NCBI GenBank assembly: GCA_022478985.1
Contig: JAKSZP010002669.1
Location: forward strand, 1-64,000
DNA length: 64,000 nt
Direction of reading: 5' to 3'
Origin: Massospora cicadina
Taxonomy: Eukaryota; Entomophthoromycota; Entomophthoromycetes; Entomophthorales; Entomophthoraceae
Position numbers and translations under genes: made by a program. Positions within the stretch are counted from its first letter, which is position 1. Every line of letters starts with the position of its first letter. The notes under the pieces are model-generated. The model did not search any database, was not told the origin of the DNA, and was given only the letters and a program-made list of their open reading frames with translations. Shown here piece by piece: positions 1 to 10,234 of this stretch.

Positions 1-1258
1 CTATTTCAGCCCCCATCTATAAATACCTATACCATGTCTGCTGGAACACCTGCTTCACTCCATTGGAATGCTTCTAAGGGGGTGAAGCCTTCAGCGGTGT
101 ATGGGACTGCTAGCGTTGGTTCTGGGAAGGATTGCTTCTAATCCTGGATAGTTTTGATGCGGATCCCCATTTTGAGCCATTCTCAGCCCAAGTCTGAGGT
201 CGTGACCCCTTTCATTGCTGTTGCTGCCTGTGGTGAAATCTTGTGTTCTATCCACAATTGGGCTGATTGAGGGGTGAACCCCGCTGCGTCCCAGTCTGCA
301 GCTTCAGCAATTGTTGCAGCATTGCACCAGATTTTCCACTCTTTAATCAGGAATGGTCAGCCTCTAAGAGTTTTGTGAATCGGTTTAGTCACCCCCAGCT
401 CTGCCCATTCGTGCACTAGGTCCATACTGGCCCCCACCCAGAACCAGTTTTCATCTCCATTGGTGTGAATCCATTGGCAGACCAGTTGATGGCCTCTTCC
501 GGTGACCAATCCTGAAAGGGTCCCCATTCCACCACCTTTTCCTTTGTCCAGCCCACTTTCATCAGGTCTGATGCGGTGGCTGGTGACATTCAGGTGTATG
601 ACCAGTGTAAGGCCTCGGTTGCCTTGAACCCAGCCATGATCCATGGTAGTGCCTCCTCTGGGGAGAAAGTAAAGTTATACAATTCCAGTGCCATGTCCAC
701 TGGAATGGAGTGTTGGGCCCATTTGAGGGCTGTAGATGCATTCAGGAATCATTTCACATACTCAGCTAAGTCTGTTGGGTTGAGGCCTGAGCTCTCAACA
801 GCTTGGGTATATTGTGCTATAATACCTGCCTTATTGTACTCCATCGCGTTTAATAGGTCAATGCCAGCCTCCATCCAGGATTTTGCATCCGCCAGTTTTA
901 AATCTTCGCGGATTGCAGCCTCTATCACCTTGTAGTCCACAGGGATTTTCATCCATTCCAGGGTGTCTTTGGTTTGAACTCAGGACACCTTGAATTGTAC
1001 CACAATGTCAATTGAGATTTGGGTGTCAAGCTAGCGTTTGGCCACTCCAGCAGAAAATTTGTGATCTCGCCATATAGCCATGATGGCTGGCTTGATACCT
1101 TTAGAGACCCACTGAGTCACTGTAGAGTATGGAAACTGGAGGGCCTCCCATTGTTTGACCTTGCAGGCAGACACACCTCAGCGCGCTAACATATCTGACT
1201 GGATTGGTGTAAATTTTAATGGGGCCCTGGCCACTGACTTGACCGCTGTTGGGGTTTC
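1..1258 (-). pseudogene. Degenerate 13-residue Trp/Gly/Ala repeat protein, C-terminal part
   Basis: Read on the minus strand with frame changes and stops, this stretch encodes successive units of about 13 residues of the form W-x-x-x-G-[IF]-x4-A-x-x. Clear units are WVSKGIKPAIMAI (near 1110), WRDHKFSAGVAKR, WMEAGIDLLNAME (near 870), WAQHSIPVDMALE (near 710) and WIMAGFKATEALH (near 640). I can follow about 15 units, the last ones fading near 400. The longest uninterrupted piece is 749-952. The frame joins the N-terminal part at 2154-2886 once the inserted LTR and one target copy are removed. I do not recognise the protein. It could be a repeat-domain host gene or a transposon ORF. The function is unknown and the copy is dead. 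Confidence 0.55.
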
Positions 1259-2153
1259 TGTCAAGAGAGTGTCTGTAACTCTCTTGTTCCCAGCAAGGTG
1301 ATGTGGGATGCAAACCCACATTGCTAGGGAACTAGCCATTAGGAGAATGGGAAAGAAGGTACCTCAAATGATGCCTGTGCAAAAGGTACCCCAGGCAAGG
1401 GTGTAAAGCGCAACATATAGTACCAGGTAAGTAAGAAACATCACAGCTTGAGTGGACCCCAGAGGGGAGTCCATAATCAAGTGTAACTTGGCGCCAGTAG
1501 ACTTGGGTACCTCAATCTGGAGGGGATCTGGGCGGACCAAGGGAGCACCTGGGATTTGGGTAAATTGTGATAAGAGGTAGTGGCCCACATAGTTGGAGAC
1601 CTCCTCAAAGAGGTCCACCACCAAGTTTGCCCAAGGAACCATTGGAAAAAATGTAAAATAATGGGCAAATTTATTTAAGAAAGTCAACCAACGAGGAATG
1701 TTGGTTGCAAAAAACATATTTAAAGTGGGCTGGGGAAATTCAGGTTCTGTGGAAGTGCACCCAAGCCTTGACGCTCCAATAAACAGACGCTTCCATCTGT
1801 CTTCATAAAATACACCAAAAGTGCCTTCACTCGAGTAATCAATTGAAGCCATATTTTATCTGAACTTAAAATTTCATAACTTGAACAGGATTCAGACCCT
1901 TGCTCTCCAATTAACTGAATCAAACCATCTTCATTTGTAATGTAAATTGTTCTTTTCAGTGCCTGGGCTGAGATAAGAGGCTGGGAATTTTGCACCCCAT
2001 TAGTATCAACCTGGGCATGCTTGGCTTGCACCCAGCGTTGATCTAAGGTGTGTTTCAGGTCAGAAAGAGCCTGAAGTTTCACCTTCTGGGCCTCCTGTCA
2101 CCCAGCCTTATCTTTATCATCAGTTCCCACTATTAAGTCATCCAACTATGACA
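1259..2153 (-). mobile_element. Solo LTR, chromovirus family A (copy 1)
   Basis: An 895-bp LTR in minus orientation with TGTCA...TGACA ends, flanked by the 5-bp direct repeat gtttc (1254-1258 and 2154-2158). It matches the copy at 29397-30292 and the LTRs of element A (46600-48592 and 60652-61545). No internal region is present, so it is a solo LTR left by LTR-LTR recombination. Minus-strand frames at 1364-1852 and 1720-2082 are LTR-encoded remnants, not host genes. Confidence 0.88.
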
Positions 2154-2886
2154 GTTTCCACCCCTTCCAGTAATACTTTTAGTTTTTTAGCTGAACTCTC
2201 TCAGGTGTCCAATCCCTTAAATTCAGTCCCCAATATAGTTTCACCCCCACCTTGGTTGGTCCCCAATGGATCATATTGGGTCAGCAATTGGCTGTTCAGG
2301 ATTGGCTGTCAATGAATTGTTGAGCTAGAGCCCCCTGCCAGCATGACTTTGTCAGGAATTGTGCCTGATATATTGGGGATCACACCTGATGAATTTCTCA
2401 TGTTGCTGAATCAATTTTGGTTGGGGACCATTTGCCCCCCACCTGGGCCTTTTTGGAATTGGAGCCCAACTTGTTCTTCACTCAAATACTCTGAGCAGTT
2501 TTGGTAAGTTTCTCCATGTCAGTAGAAAACTTTTTATAGCTTGGCTCTGTTGATTTGAGCTGCCAATTTTTGTCATTCAAATCCAAGTCAGTTTCAGATC
2601 CTACCAATACTTCATCTGGGTTTTTTGTATTATTGGCAATAATTTTCTCACCCTGCAAGGCCCTAATCCCCTCTGCTGATTGAGGTTCAATGGGGAATAT
2701 TCCTGACTCTGCTGTTCTCAGCATCAGGCCTTGCTCCCAGAAGGTTGCTCTCATCATCTGGGTGTTGGTAGTCATCAATCCTAGGGAGTTGACCCCATCA
2801 TCCACGCTAGTTATTAGGGCCCCATGACCCATTGACACATTTGTGTGTTTCATCATCATTTGTGTCACCAGATCATTTCTTGACAT
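2154..2886 (-). pseudogene. N-terminal part of the ORF split by the solo LTR
   Basis: An open frame at 2482-2886 (135 residues, polar, rich in Asp, Thr, Met and Asn) begins MSRNDLVTQMMMKH. A second piece near 2154-2230 ends KKLKVLLEGVET and continues as PTAVKSVARAPLKF on the far side of the LTR, so the two were one frame before insertion. Stops and shifts lie between 2230 and 2480. No known domain is visible. A gag-like or host N-terminal region is possible. Confidence 0.4.
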
Positions 2887-3345
2887 ACATATGTTAAATT
2901 ACCCTTCCCCATTTCTAGTTGTGTCAGGGTTTGGGCCAGCGGGAAGGTCATCAGATGGTACATCCATTGTAGCATCCTTTGTATTATTATTAAAAATCAA
3001 TATCAGTGCAGGCAAGTCATCTGTTTCTATGTGCTGTGCACAGATGGGTGGATTGAATTCCCTATGCTTGGGTGGTTAGCCTTTGTTCACTGCTCTATAT
3101 AATTGCAGTGCACTCTGGCAGTTGGTTGCTCTCTCAATTCTTGTTCAGTTCACTTTTTGCTTTTAAAATTGATATTTGTGAGAGAGAAAAAAGAATGTGT
3201 GCACAACTATACCCAGCTTATAACTTACCAGATGATTCTAAATTATTTTAATTTTGTTATGATATATGTCCTATGGCTGGGGGGTAAGTTCAAAGTATGA
3301 GATCATATCTGATGAGCTTAAATGATTATGGGTTTGGATTATTTT
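2887..3345. other. Spacer with TATA-like box and GTTGGTTG motif
   Basis: No convincing gene. On the plus strand TATATAA (3096-3102) is followed 25 bp later by GTTGGTTGCT (3121). This is the same TATA plus GTTGG arrangement seen at the putative start sites of the chromovirus LTRs, so it may be a decayed LTR piece. On the minus strand a frame continues upstream of the 2886 ATG for about 180 bp without clear meaning. Confidence 0.25.
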
Positions 3346-3740
3346 TGTATAGGTTGACCAATAAAATTGACTAGATTTAATAGATTTAAAATAAATTATT
3401 GTAGATGGCAATCAGTAATTTTTATTATAGATTGGCCAATTAAATCAACTAAATTAAAAATGATTTATTGTAGATAGCAATCAGTAATTTTATTATAGAT
3501 TGGCCAATTAAATCAACTAGATTTAAAATAAATTATTGTAGATGATGATTAGTAAATTAAGCATAGAGTGACCAATAAAATCAACCAGATCTAAAATAAA
3601 TTATTGTAGATGGCAATCAGTAATTTTATTATAGATTGACCAAATAAATCAACCAAGTAAATAAAATGAGGAATTAGATATCTGAAAGTTTACCATATAA
3701 TTGACCAATAAAATCAACTAAATAATAAAAATAAAATAAG
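3346..3740. repeat. Degenerate tandem repeat, about 68-bp unit
   Basis: About five diverged copies of an AT-rich unit with recurring pieces gaccaataaaatcaac, aaaataaattattgtagat and ggcaatcagtaatttta. Unit starts lie near 3354, 3432, 3500, 3569 and 3637, with a partial copy near 3700. Copies differ by substitutions and small indels. Confidence 0.75.
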
Positions 3741-4779
3741 TAAAGACTGCCAACCTTATACCTGAAACATTGAACCAATCAAGTTAACTGAGCAATTATA
3801 TATATATATATATATCATAGAATATTTGTGTCAAGTTTATCTGAGATTGGTAAATAGTCTAGGAGTAGGCGTTGAAATAAACATGCATTTATAATGATTT
3901 ATTTATAAGATGATTTCCTAAACCACTACAACTAAAATGTTACCTAGTTAGATGTAAATTAAATAACTTTGAATCAATCTATCAGCTACTTGCCTGCTGT
4001 CATATTCAGTTTTAGTTAGACTAATCCAATTGTTACTAAAGTAATCTAATCATCTCAGGTAATATTCTTTTAAAAGTTAGATGACAAAATACAATGATAG
4101 TATCCTATCATAACAGTAGATAAAATGTTAAGATATTTCCTAATAACCTTCAGCCATAAGGCATATATCATGCACTTAAGTTTTTTACCATAAGGTGAAA
4201 CTTGAATCATTTTTATATTGGTAGATAGCTATCAATAAGTTCAGAAACCATTAATCCTATCAAATATTCCAATCTCCACCCACTTAGTCAAAACCAATTA
4301 AGCCTGCCGAATTAACTAAATCATCAATCACTTACTTGAAACTAATGAGACCACCGAATCAACCTAAATCTACCAACCACCCAGACAAAACCAACTAACT
4401 TATCGAATCAATTAATCACTAACTGCTTTATTAAAACCATTAAGTATTAATCAACTCAAAACCACCAACCGCTCACCAAAACCATTTAAACTATTGAATC
4501 AACCGAATATCAAACTTCTCAGCCATAACAATATACCGATTTCCATTAAACACATAAAATTTACACTTCTTACATATAAAACTTTTTATTTTATTATGAA
4601 AATTAAAAATACGGCTTCGAGGTGCACACGGACCCCCTCCCTTACACCTATATTCAAAAATTCAAAGCTATACATGCTCTAGTTTTGGCTGGGCATCGCG
4701 CATACACGCACTTGCTTTTATTAATATAAATACATTATCTCATTAGCAAATAACCGAAAAATCACCAAACTTTGCACAA
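3741..4779. other. AT-rich spacer with TA microsatellite and degenerate repeats
   Basis: No gene seen. It holds a (TA)n run at about 3797-3815. Near 3823-3890 a module (tttgtgtcaagttt ... aggagtaggcgttgaaataaacatgca) resembles one at 7138-7200. From about 4260 to 4500 it carries degenerate repeats of about 45 bp containing accattaa, ccgaatcaacc and accaaccactcacc. Confidence 0.4.
4226..4370 (+). repeat. Left arm of a diverged inverted repeat
   Basis: The segment containing aagttcagaaaccattaa and aatattccaatctcca reappears as its reverse complement at 6385-6522, at roughly 80 percent identity by eye. The arms enclose about 2 kb holding Helitron and SINE insertions. It could be the long terminal inverted repeat of a DNA element, or two inverted copies of one dispersed repeat. 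Confidence 0.6.
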
Positions 4780-5231
4780 TCTATATATATATATATATAT
4801 ATAACAAAGTCGGGTTAGTTACACCATTTATAACTCAAGAACGGCTGGACCGATTTTTATGATCTTTGATTTGTTGGATTTGTCTCCGCCCCGAATAGCA
4901 GAATAACTATTAAAACATGGGAAAAATTCACGAAAAAAAATTTATGAAGAAAATTCATTTTCTCATACATTTTGTATGGAACGGCTTTTTTGATGATATC
5001 TCGAGAACGGATTGACTGATTTCGATGAATTTTTTTTCGGTCGTCTCGGCCTCGAGAAGTTTCCTCGCGCATTGGAAAAATAAGAAAATCAATTAAAATC
5101 CGTATACAACGCCATCTCTGATACATACAGAAACAAAAAAAGGAACAAAATGACGTGGCGTTGTATGCAGGTATTAATAAATTCACCAAATTACTCACCT
5201 GAGACTAAACAAAAATCAGTATTAGAGTTTT
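4780..5231 (+). mobile_element. Helitron 5' portion
   Basis: Begins at TC (4780-4781) directly after an A, followed by a TA run and AACAAAGTCGGGTTAGTT. A segment follows with ataactcaagaacggctgg and, lower down, a second 'gagaacgg' stretch, resembling non-coding 5' regions of eukaryotic Helitrons (recognised from memory, not searched). No helicase or Rep frame is present, so it is non-autonomous. The matching 3' end is uncertain: candidates are 6135 (CTAG) and 6928 (CTAG). Confidence 0.55.
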
Positions 5232-5249
5232 AAGTAAATTAAGTAATTA
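5232..5249 (+). repeat. SINE target site duplication, upstream copy
   Basis: The 18-bp sequence aagtaaattaagtaatta is repeated exactly at 5533-5550, on the far side of the SINE. The related uninterrupted site in the second module copy is aagtagattaagtagtta (6695-6712). Confidence 0.88.
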
Positions 5250-5532
5250 AGGGAGGATACCCCAGTGGTAGAGTATGGACCCTCTACCGCTGCCTCCCCA
5301 AGTTTGATCCCAGTAGTGAACTTTGGGTAGGGGACAATTTTGACTGTGTTGGTTTTGCGAACCAATGCCCCGAACCGAGATAGCGAATAGCAAAGGTGGT
5401 CCATGGAGTTCCTGGCCTATCATACGCCGCGCATGGAGGTTTTCCGGGTTTTATCCTCCTTTCCCATTTTCTTCACTTCCCTAATCGGTGCGGTATCGTC
5501 CCCAGGTCGGCCCACCTCGAATAAAATAAAAA
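5250..5532 (+). mobile_element. tRNA-derived SINE
   Basis: A 283-bp insertion flanked by an exact 18-bp duplication and ending in an A-rich tail (aataaaataaaaaaa). Its head carries a pol III A-box-like TACCCCAGTGG (5258-5268) and a B-box-like AGTTTGATCCC about 43 bp later, as in a tRNA gene with a GGGAGGA acceptor-like start. The body after the tRNA head (about 5320-5515) is unrelated to tRNA. It sits inside Helitron-related sequence. A second copy of the surrounding module at 6695-6811 lacks it and so serves as an empty site. Confidence 0.85.
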
Positions 5533-5550
5533 AAGTAAATTAAGTAATTA
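5533..5550 (+). repeat. SINE target site duplication, downstream copy
   Basis: Exact repeat of 5232-5249, placed directly after the A-rich tail of the SINE. Confidence 0.88.
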
Positions 5551-5650
5551 GGATAATCAGCTCGCCAGCCACGAGGGCAACAGTGAAGCTGTTAGTCCGA
5601 GTGGCTCAATAGTAGTGTTGGCACAGCCTATAGGCTACAATGTGAGCTTA
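5551..5650 (+). repeat. Structured Helitron-associated module, copy 1
   Basis: About 100 bp starting ggataatcagctcgccagcc, matched by 6713-6811. It can form several short stems: ctcg/cgag, aacag/ctgtt around tgaag, agccac/gtggct and agcc-tata-ggct. It also holds an A-box-like TGGCTCAATAGTAG but no clear B box. It is followed at 5672-5692 by a hairpin-like accgtagcgaagcaccggt, also seen at the 6135 Helitron end. Its role is unknown. Confidence 0.6.
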
Positions 5651-6052
5651 CCATCATCTGATAAACTAAATACCGTAGCGAAGCACCGGTATCTGGATGT
5701 TAGGTTTATATATTTTAAAAACCTGCCTAATTTGGTTTACCTAATTAATAAAATACTTTTGGCAAGTTAAGCAGAAGTTGATTTAGTAGTTTGGAAGGTG
5801 TCACGTACACAATGATTTTAAATATAGAGAGATGTTTCGGGTAGTAGTTTGGAGTTATTTGATTGATTCGATAGGTTTATTTTGTTTGGCCGAGTGGTTA
5901 ATGGCTTTTGGTCGAATCGATAGGACATAGTCTAGTTTGAGGGGTGATTAGTTATTGGTTGTTCTGATAAGTTCAGTTAGGCTTACCTGAGTGGTTGGTG
6001 GTTTTTGGTTGATTCGATTGAGCAATTAAATTTGGCTGAGTGGTTTTGTTTA

Positions 6053-6135
6053 TCTATAGTATAAAATCTAAATTAATAAATTGAAAATCTTAAAGTTTTA
6101 TAGACACCGTAGCGAAGCACTGGTAAATCGGCTAG
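6053..6135 (+). mobile_element. Candidate 83-bp minimal Helitron
   Basis: Starts TCTATAGTATAAAATC after an A and ends ...GGCTAG before a T, with a hairpin-like caccgtagcgaagcactggt 11 bp before the end. That is the TC...hairpin...CTRR, A|T-insertion layout of Helitrons, in only 83 bp. Alternatively only the 3' end is real and belongs to a longer element starting at 4780. Confidence 0.4.
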
Positions 6136-6384
6136 TACTTTATAAAATTTGGGAATAGTAGTATACTTTTTTTAATAAAATCACACTTAAATTTTAATAA
6201 TAGTTCTATATAAGATCCAAAATGTATGTTTCTGATGGTAATTATACAGCAATTTGGCTGGTTACTTTCATATTCATTTAATTCGATAGTTTTATAGGCT
6301 TTGATATTTAGTTAGTATTTTTGGCTATCCTGCAAGTTCAACAATTGGTTTTTGCTGAGTGGTGGTTCATTTTTTGGTTGATTT

Positions 6385-6522
6385 GATGGGCTCAATAGTT
6401 TCAGGTAAGTGATTGATGGTTTAGTTAATTTGGCAGGCTTAACTAATTTAGGCTGTGATTGGAGATTGGAATATTCAATAGGTTTAATGGTTTCTGAACT
6501 TAATGATCGCTACCTATCAATA
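6385..6522 (-). repeat. Right arm of a diverged inverted repeat
   Basis: Reverse complement of the 4226-4370 segment. The neighbouring 5850-6045 stretch likewise carries, in reverse orientation, the roughly 45-bp degenerate repeats found at 4260-4500. Confidence 0.6.
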
Positions 6523-6928
6523 TCTACTTAATAAAACACATTCGCTGACTGACGTACTGACTGACTGACATCTGAAACCTTTAAGTCTGATAGGTTCAAT
6601 CTATTTGGGCAAGTGGTTGAGAATTGGCAAATATTATCGAATAAATCATTAACTTGCTCACCCGAAACTAAATAAAAATCATAGTTCGAGGTTTAAGTAG
6701 ATTAAGTAGTTAGGATAATCAGCTCACCAGCCACGAGGGCAACAGCGAAGCTTAGTCCGAGTGGCTCGAGAGTAGCGCTGGCACAGCCTATAGGCTGTCA
6801 GTGTGAGCTTATAAATAAACCCGAGCAACACCAGGTAAATTTTGCTATTAGAAACATATGCTTTCTCTTTTCTTTCTTTTCCATTTAACCAGACTGAGCC
6901 ACAGCAACGCGTGTCCGGGTACAGCTAG
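6523..6928 (+). mobile_element. Non-autonomous Helitron, 406 bp
   Basis: Begins TCTACTTAATAAAAC after an A, followed by a CTGACTGAC-rich stretch (6544-6572). It ends gtgtccgggtacagCTAG at 6928, before a T. Both ends fit Helitron termini and A|T insertion. It contains module copy 2 (6713-6811) and a pyrimidine-rich tract (tttctcttttctttctttt) near its 3' end. There is no coding capacity. Confidence 0.68.
6713..6811 (+). repeat. Structured module, copy 2 (no SINE)
   Basis: Matches 5551-5650. The stem acagcc-tata-ggctgt is longer than in copy 1. The upstream site aagtagattaagtagtta is uninterrupted here. Confidence 0.6.
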
Positions 6929-7719
6929 TAATTGAATATGTCAAATCAATTGAAATCCACCAAACCGTTTAGCCAAGCCCATTGAACTATCAAATTTCCC
7001 GTACAACTACCAACTGCAACCAAAACAATATCAGTTCCAATTATGATCATATATTATTTTCTTATCTTTTATATATCTTTTTAATTCTTTTATGATTGAG
7101 AATATATTCCATCGTTGGTTCTCCTATTGCATAGACATTTGTGCCAAGTTTGGTTGAATTTGGTTCAGTAGTTTAGGAGGAGATAGGAAACATACATATA
7201 TAAATACTTATAGTGACTTTTTTATACCAGGGTAGTTATATATCAGTCAATTTTTTTGGAGACTTAGATGAGGCTATATGAAAATTGATTAAATGATATT
7301 TCAAAAAAATGGAGGAGGAAGGTGAGTCAGTAGGGCATACAACTATTATCATGAAGGCTCATGAATCCCAGATTCATCGTGACCTGAGGTTTGGATGACA
7401 CCTTGGATTTCAGGATTATCAGGCATTTGATTGTCATCTGTAAGTGTTTGCAATGGGGAATTCAGCCCAAAATATCTTAAAAAGGGAATTGGGGTTAAAT
7501 AAATATTTAAAATAGGTTACTGAAGGTAGAGGAAATATTTAATACTTTATTGAGAAATGAGGTCAGGCTTTTATACCTAATCAATAGAAAAATATTCAAA
7601 GGGAGGAGGATTTTGGGGTATCAAAGGGAAACCAGGTAAAAATGAAAAATAGTATCAGAAGTAAAACTGGGGAGGGAATATCCCTGATAGATTGCAATCT
7701 TGGAAGTTTCATAACACTC
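6929..7719. other. AT-rich spacer without a gene
   Basis: No supported gene. At 7138-7200 lies a module (catttgtgccaagtttggtt ... ggaaacatacatatata) related to 3823-3890. The left flank of the LTR at 7720 ends in cactc (7715-7719), the expected target copy of element B2. Confidence 0.3.
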
Positions 7720-9015
7720 TGTTGTGGAAGTGGCTAATAAAATTGAGACTGGCCTGTCAGTCAGGGTGCATGAACACCCAGAAAGCAACCCAGAATGCTG
7801 GGGCATAGATATCCAAACAACATGGTAACAGGTGGGAATAGAAGTAATTGTAAGGTAGTGATTGATGACCAATGTACCACCATTACTATCAATACACAAC
7901 TGTGGCTGCTGAGGTGGCAGAGGATTTTGCTGTGGTTAACTCCTTCAAGCCTACAGAGGGAGCCAGATTTTCTAAGACGCCACAGGTTGTTGAGTGCATG
8001 GCAAGGCCATGAAACCTTGCTCAATGGGGAGAAATGATCTCCAACAGCAAAGTTACATCTTGACACCAGAGGTCATTCAACAGCAGGGACTTCCCCAAAA
8101 GGCCACTAAATAATATCCCCACTTGAGTAGAGAAGGCTTCAATTTAGTGATAATATCCACTAAGGCCCAGTTGTTGTGCAACCCCAGGAACATAGTACTT
8201 GATAGCAGCTGCTTCAGAAATTGGTAAAAGTTATAACTGGTACATTGGGTCAGAAGGGAAAATTGTTTTTTAAACAAAAGTTTGAAAATTGACTAACAAC
8301 TGTACCTGTGAGAGACTGTTGTCTTAAGTACTGGAGGGTATAGGGAATAAATGGGGTTGCATGAACTGAGGGTATCATGATCTCAACCAATTCCTGTAAA
8401 GTGAGATTTTATAACTAACTCAGTGCTAAATTGACTTTCTGCTGGCCAACTGACTCTCACTCAAATTTTGCCACTAAATTTCCCCTCTCAGAATGATTCC
8501 GTTTGGTAGATTAGCAACACTTTTTCTGAGGGCAACTGGTTCCACCTTTGCCAGGCCACATAGTGGTGATCCCATTGGTATTGAACATATTTGCCACTCT
8601 CAAACCCACTGGGGTCAGTCCCCCTCCTTCAACAGAAGGAAACCCCTGTTGGGTTTGAACCTGATTTTACCATGACTGGCTTCTTTCTGCCACACCTTGA
8701 TTCTTTTTTTGGCCTCTTCAGCAGAACCTGACTTTTATTGCTGGGGGAAAGATGCCCGCCACTTTCCCTCTGACAGTGGCCTCACACCACTGCCACCTCC
8801 ACGCACACCCCCATAATCTGCTGTACCAGCTCTGGGGTGGTAAAGTGGGGGGAGATGTCAACTTTGAGGGGGTACATCATCACTTACCTCTCATTTACCA
8901 CATGGGCCAAATCGCCCTAAGTCATGAGAGGGATAGCTACCTTCCTCGCCTCCTTCTTTGTGAAGAAAAGAAATTTTATGTGGTTGAAGTGCAGGGGCAC
9001 TCCCCTGTGCTTACA
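7720..9015 (-). mobile_element. 3' LTR of chromovirus B2
   Basis: A minus-orientation LTR of about 1296 bp. Read in sense it begins TGTAAGCACAGGGGAG after the chromodomain frame (9015) and ends near 7720 with the family's conserved stretch (ggcctgtcagtcagggtgca, about 7755-7774, in the plus orientation). It aligns with the LTRs at 20905-22059, 40360-41637 and 51265-52880. Small minus frames at 7621-8066 are LTR remnants. Confidence 0.7.
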
Positions 9016-9422
9016 TTATCATTCACTCTTAAAACAGGGGGAGCATCACCACTGGGGACAAAGGTGAGTGCGATGTTCTTATGGGTTTTTAGAAACTTGA
9101 TAGCCAAGAGCATGGAAACCTTTGGGGGGATGTGAAGCATCAAGGTGCAGATCATGAAAGGCCTCCACTAACTCACCACAATTGACACAGTCTCAGGCGT
9201 TGACCCACCTGTTTTCATGCACTGGAAACCACTTCCATGCCACAAAATACTAGATTGAATGGCGAGATTTCTGGGAAGACAAGAATTCTTCATCCTTAGC
9301 CTACTCCAATCCATCAGCCACAATAGGCTCTTGTTCTGCCATGGTTTTTTCTTAAGTGAGGAAACTGTGAAATGTGGAAAATGGGGTGCTGTTTTCAATG
9401 GTCCAGGAGCATCAACTAAAAC
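9016..9422 (-). pseudogene. B2 pol C-terminus with chromodomain remnant
   Basis: Minus-strand pieces resemble the end of integrase (LKTAPHFPHFTVSSL, about 9350-9400) and a chromodomain (YFVAWKWFPVHENRWVNA ... CGELVEAFHDLHL, about 9150-9250), ending at the LTR. The equivalent B1 pieces are WKQHSIFHISQLSPF and YLVAWKGYPAYENSW. The frame is broken by stops. It was continuous with 16014-16695 before element C inserted. Confidence 0.65.
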
Positions 9423-10234
9423 TGTCAGGAAACTGGAGCGCAGGAGGTCGCTGAAGGGAAAGACCTAGGCTAAAGGTGATACAACAAGGCCAAGTGATCT
9501 AACAAAATGAAGAGATGTCCTAAACGGTCAGTATTGTGTTTCCATATAAATCTGTGGAGCAAAATGCACACCAGACTGTCCACAATTATCAGGGATAAGA
9601 GTACCTGAGAGCTAGGAAGGTGGCATAAAATCTAGGGCAAAGGGCAGCTTAATAGGAGGAGGCAGAGCTGGCAGATTAGGCAGCGGAGTAGGTGGAGGGC
9701 TCACATACAGCAGTAGGGCCAAACCTGAGCGGTATATGGGCTCCAGCCATTGCAGAACTTTAGAGAGGCGTATTTTTTGTTGAAGATAACAAAAAAAAAA
9801 CTTTCAGGAAACTGCCCAAAAATTCCTAAATTTTATTAAATGATCAGAGTATCCGAGAAAAGCAAATCCTTTCTCAGCTTGGGACTAAATTTATAGGAGG
9901 TTGCTTCATGAAGATTCCAAATGTTTATTGAAATCTGATATGAGCCACAAATTCGTCATTCTTCAACAAAATCAAAATTTTTTAAATTTGGCCGAGTTCC
10001 ATAACCTCATATATTGTAATTTTCTGGGTTCTTGGTTCAAATCCCACCTGGTTTTTGCCTCAGATAGGCCGTTTTCCTAAGCTCTGGCTGGCAAAGTCAA
10101 AACCCATTTTTTTGTCAATGACCTTAAAAAGGTCATCAGTGGCCCTTAGGGGTTCTGGTCTTTGCCTCAAGGGCTTGTTGGACTTGGCTTTGGAGGGGCG
10201 GTTAATTCCAGAAAATATGTCACTAGCTGTGACA
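9423..10234 (-). mobile_element. 3' LTR of element C
   Basis: Partner of 15208-16013. On the minus strand it carries TATAAA (9890-9895). About 32 bases downstream is GCTTTTCTCGGATA (9850-9863), which pairs with the putative primer binding site just inside the 5' LTR with a single G-U wobble. Confidence 0.88.

Noticed and set aside
576..935. Plus-strand 119-residue open frame
   Set aside because: Antisense to the 13-residue repeat frame, which has clear periodic structure on the minus strand. No protein features of its own.
5250..5330. A genuine tRNA gene
   Set aside because: A and B boxes are present, but stems do not close well, and the segment is the head of a longer insertion with an A-rich tail and an 18-bp duplication.
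5551..5650. Hammerhead ribozyme
   Set aside because: The CTGATGA and GAAA core boxes are not present in the right order in either module copy.
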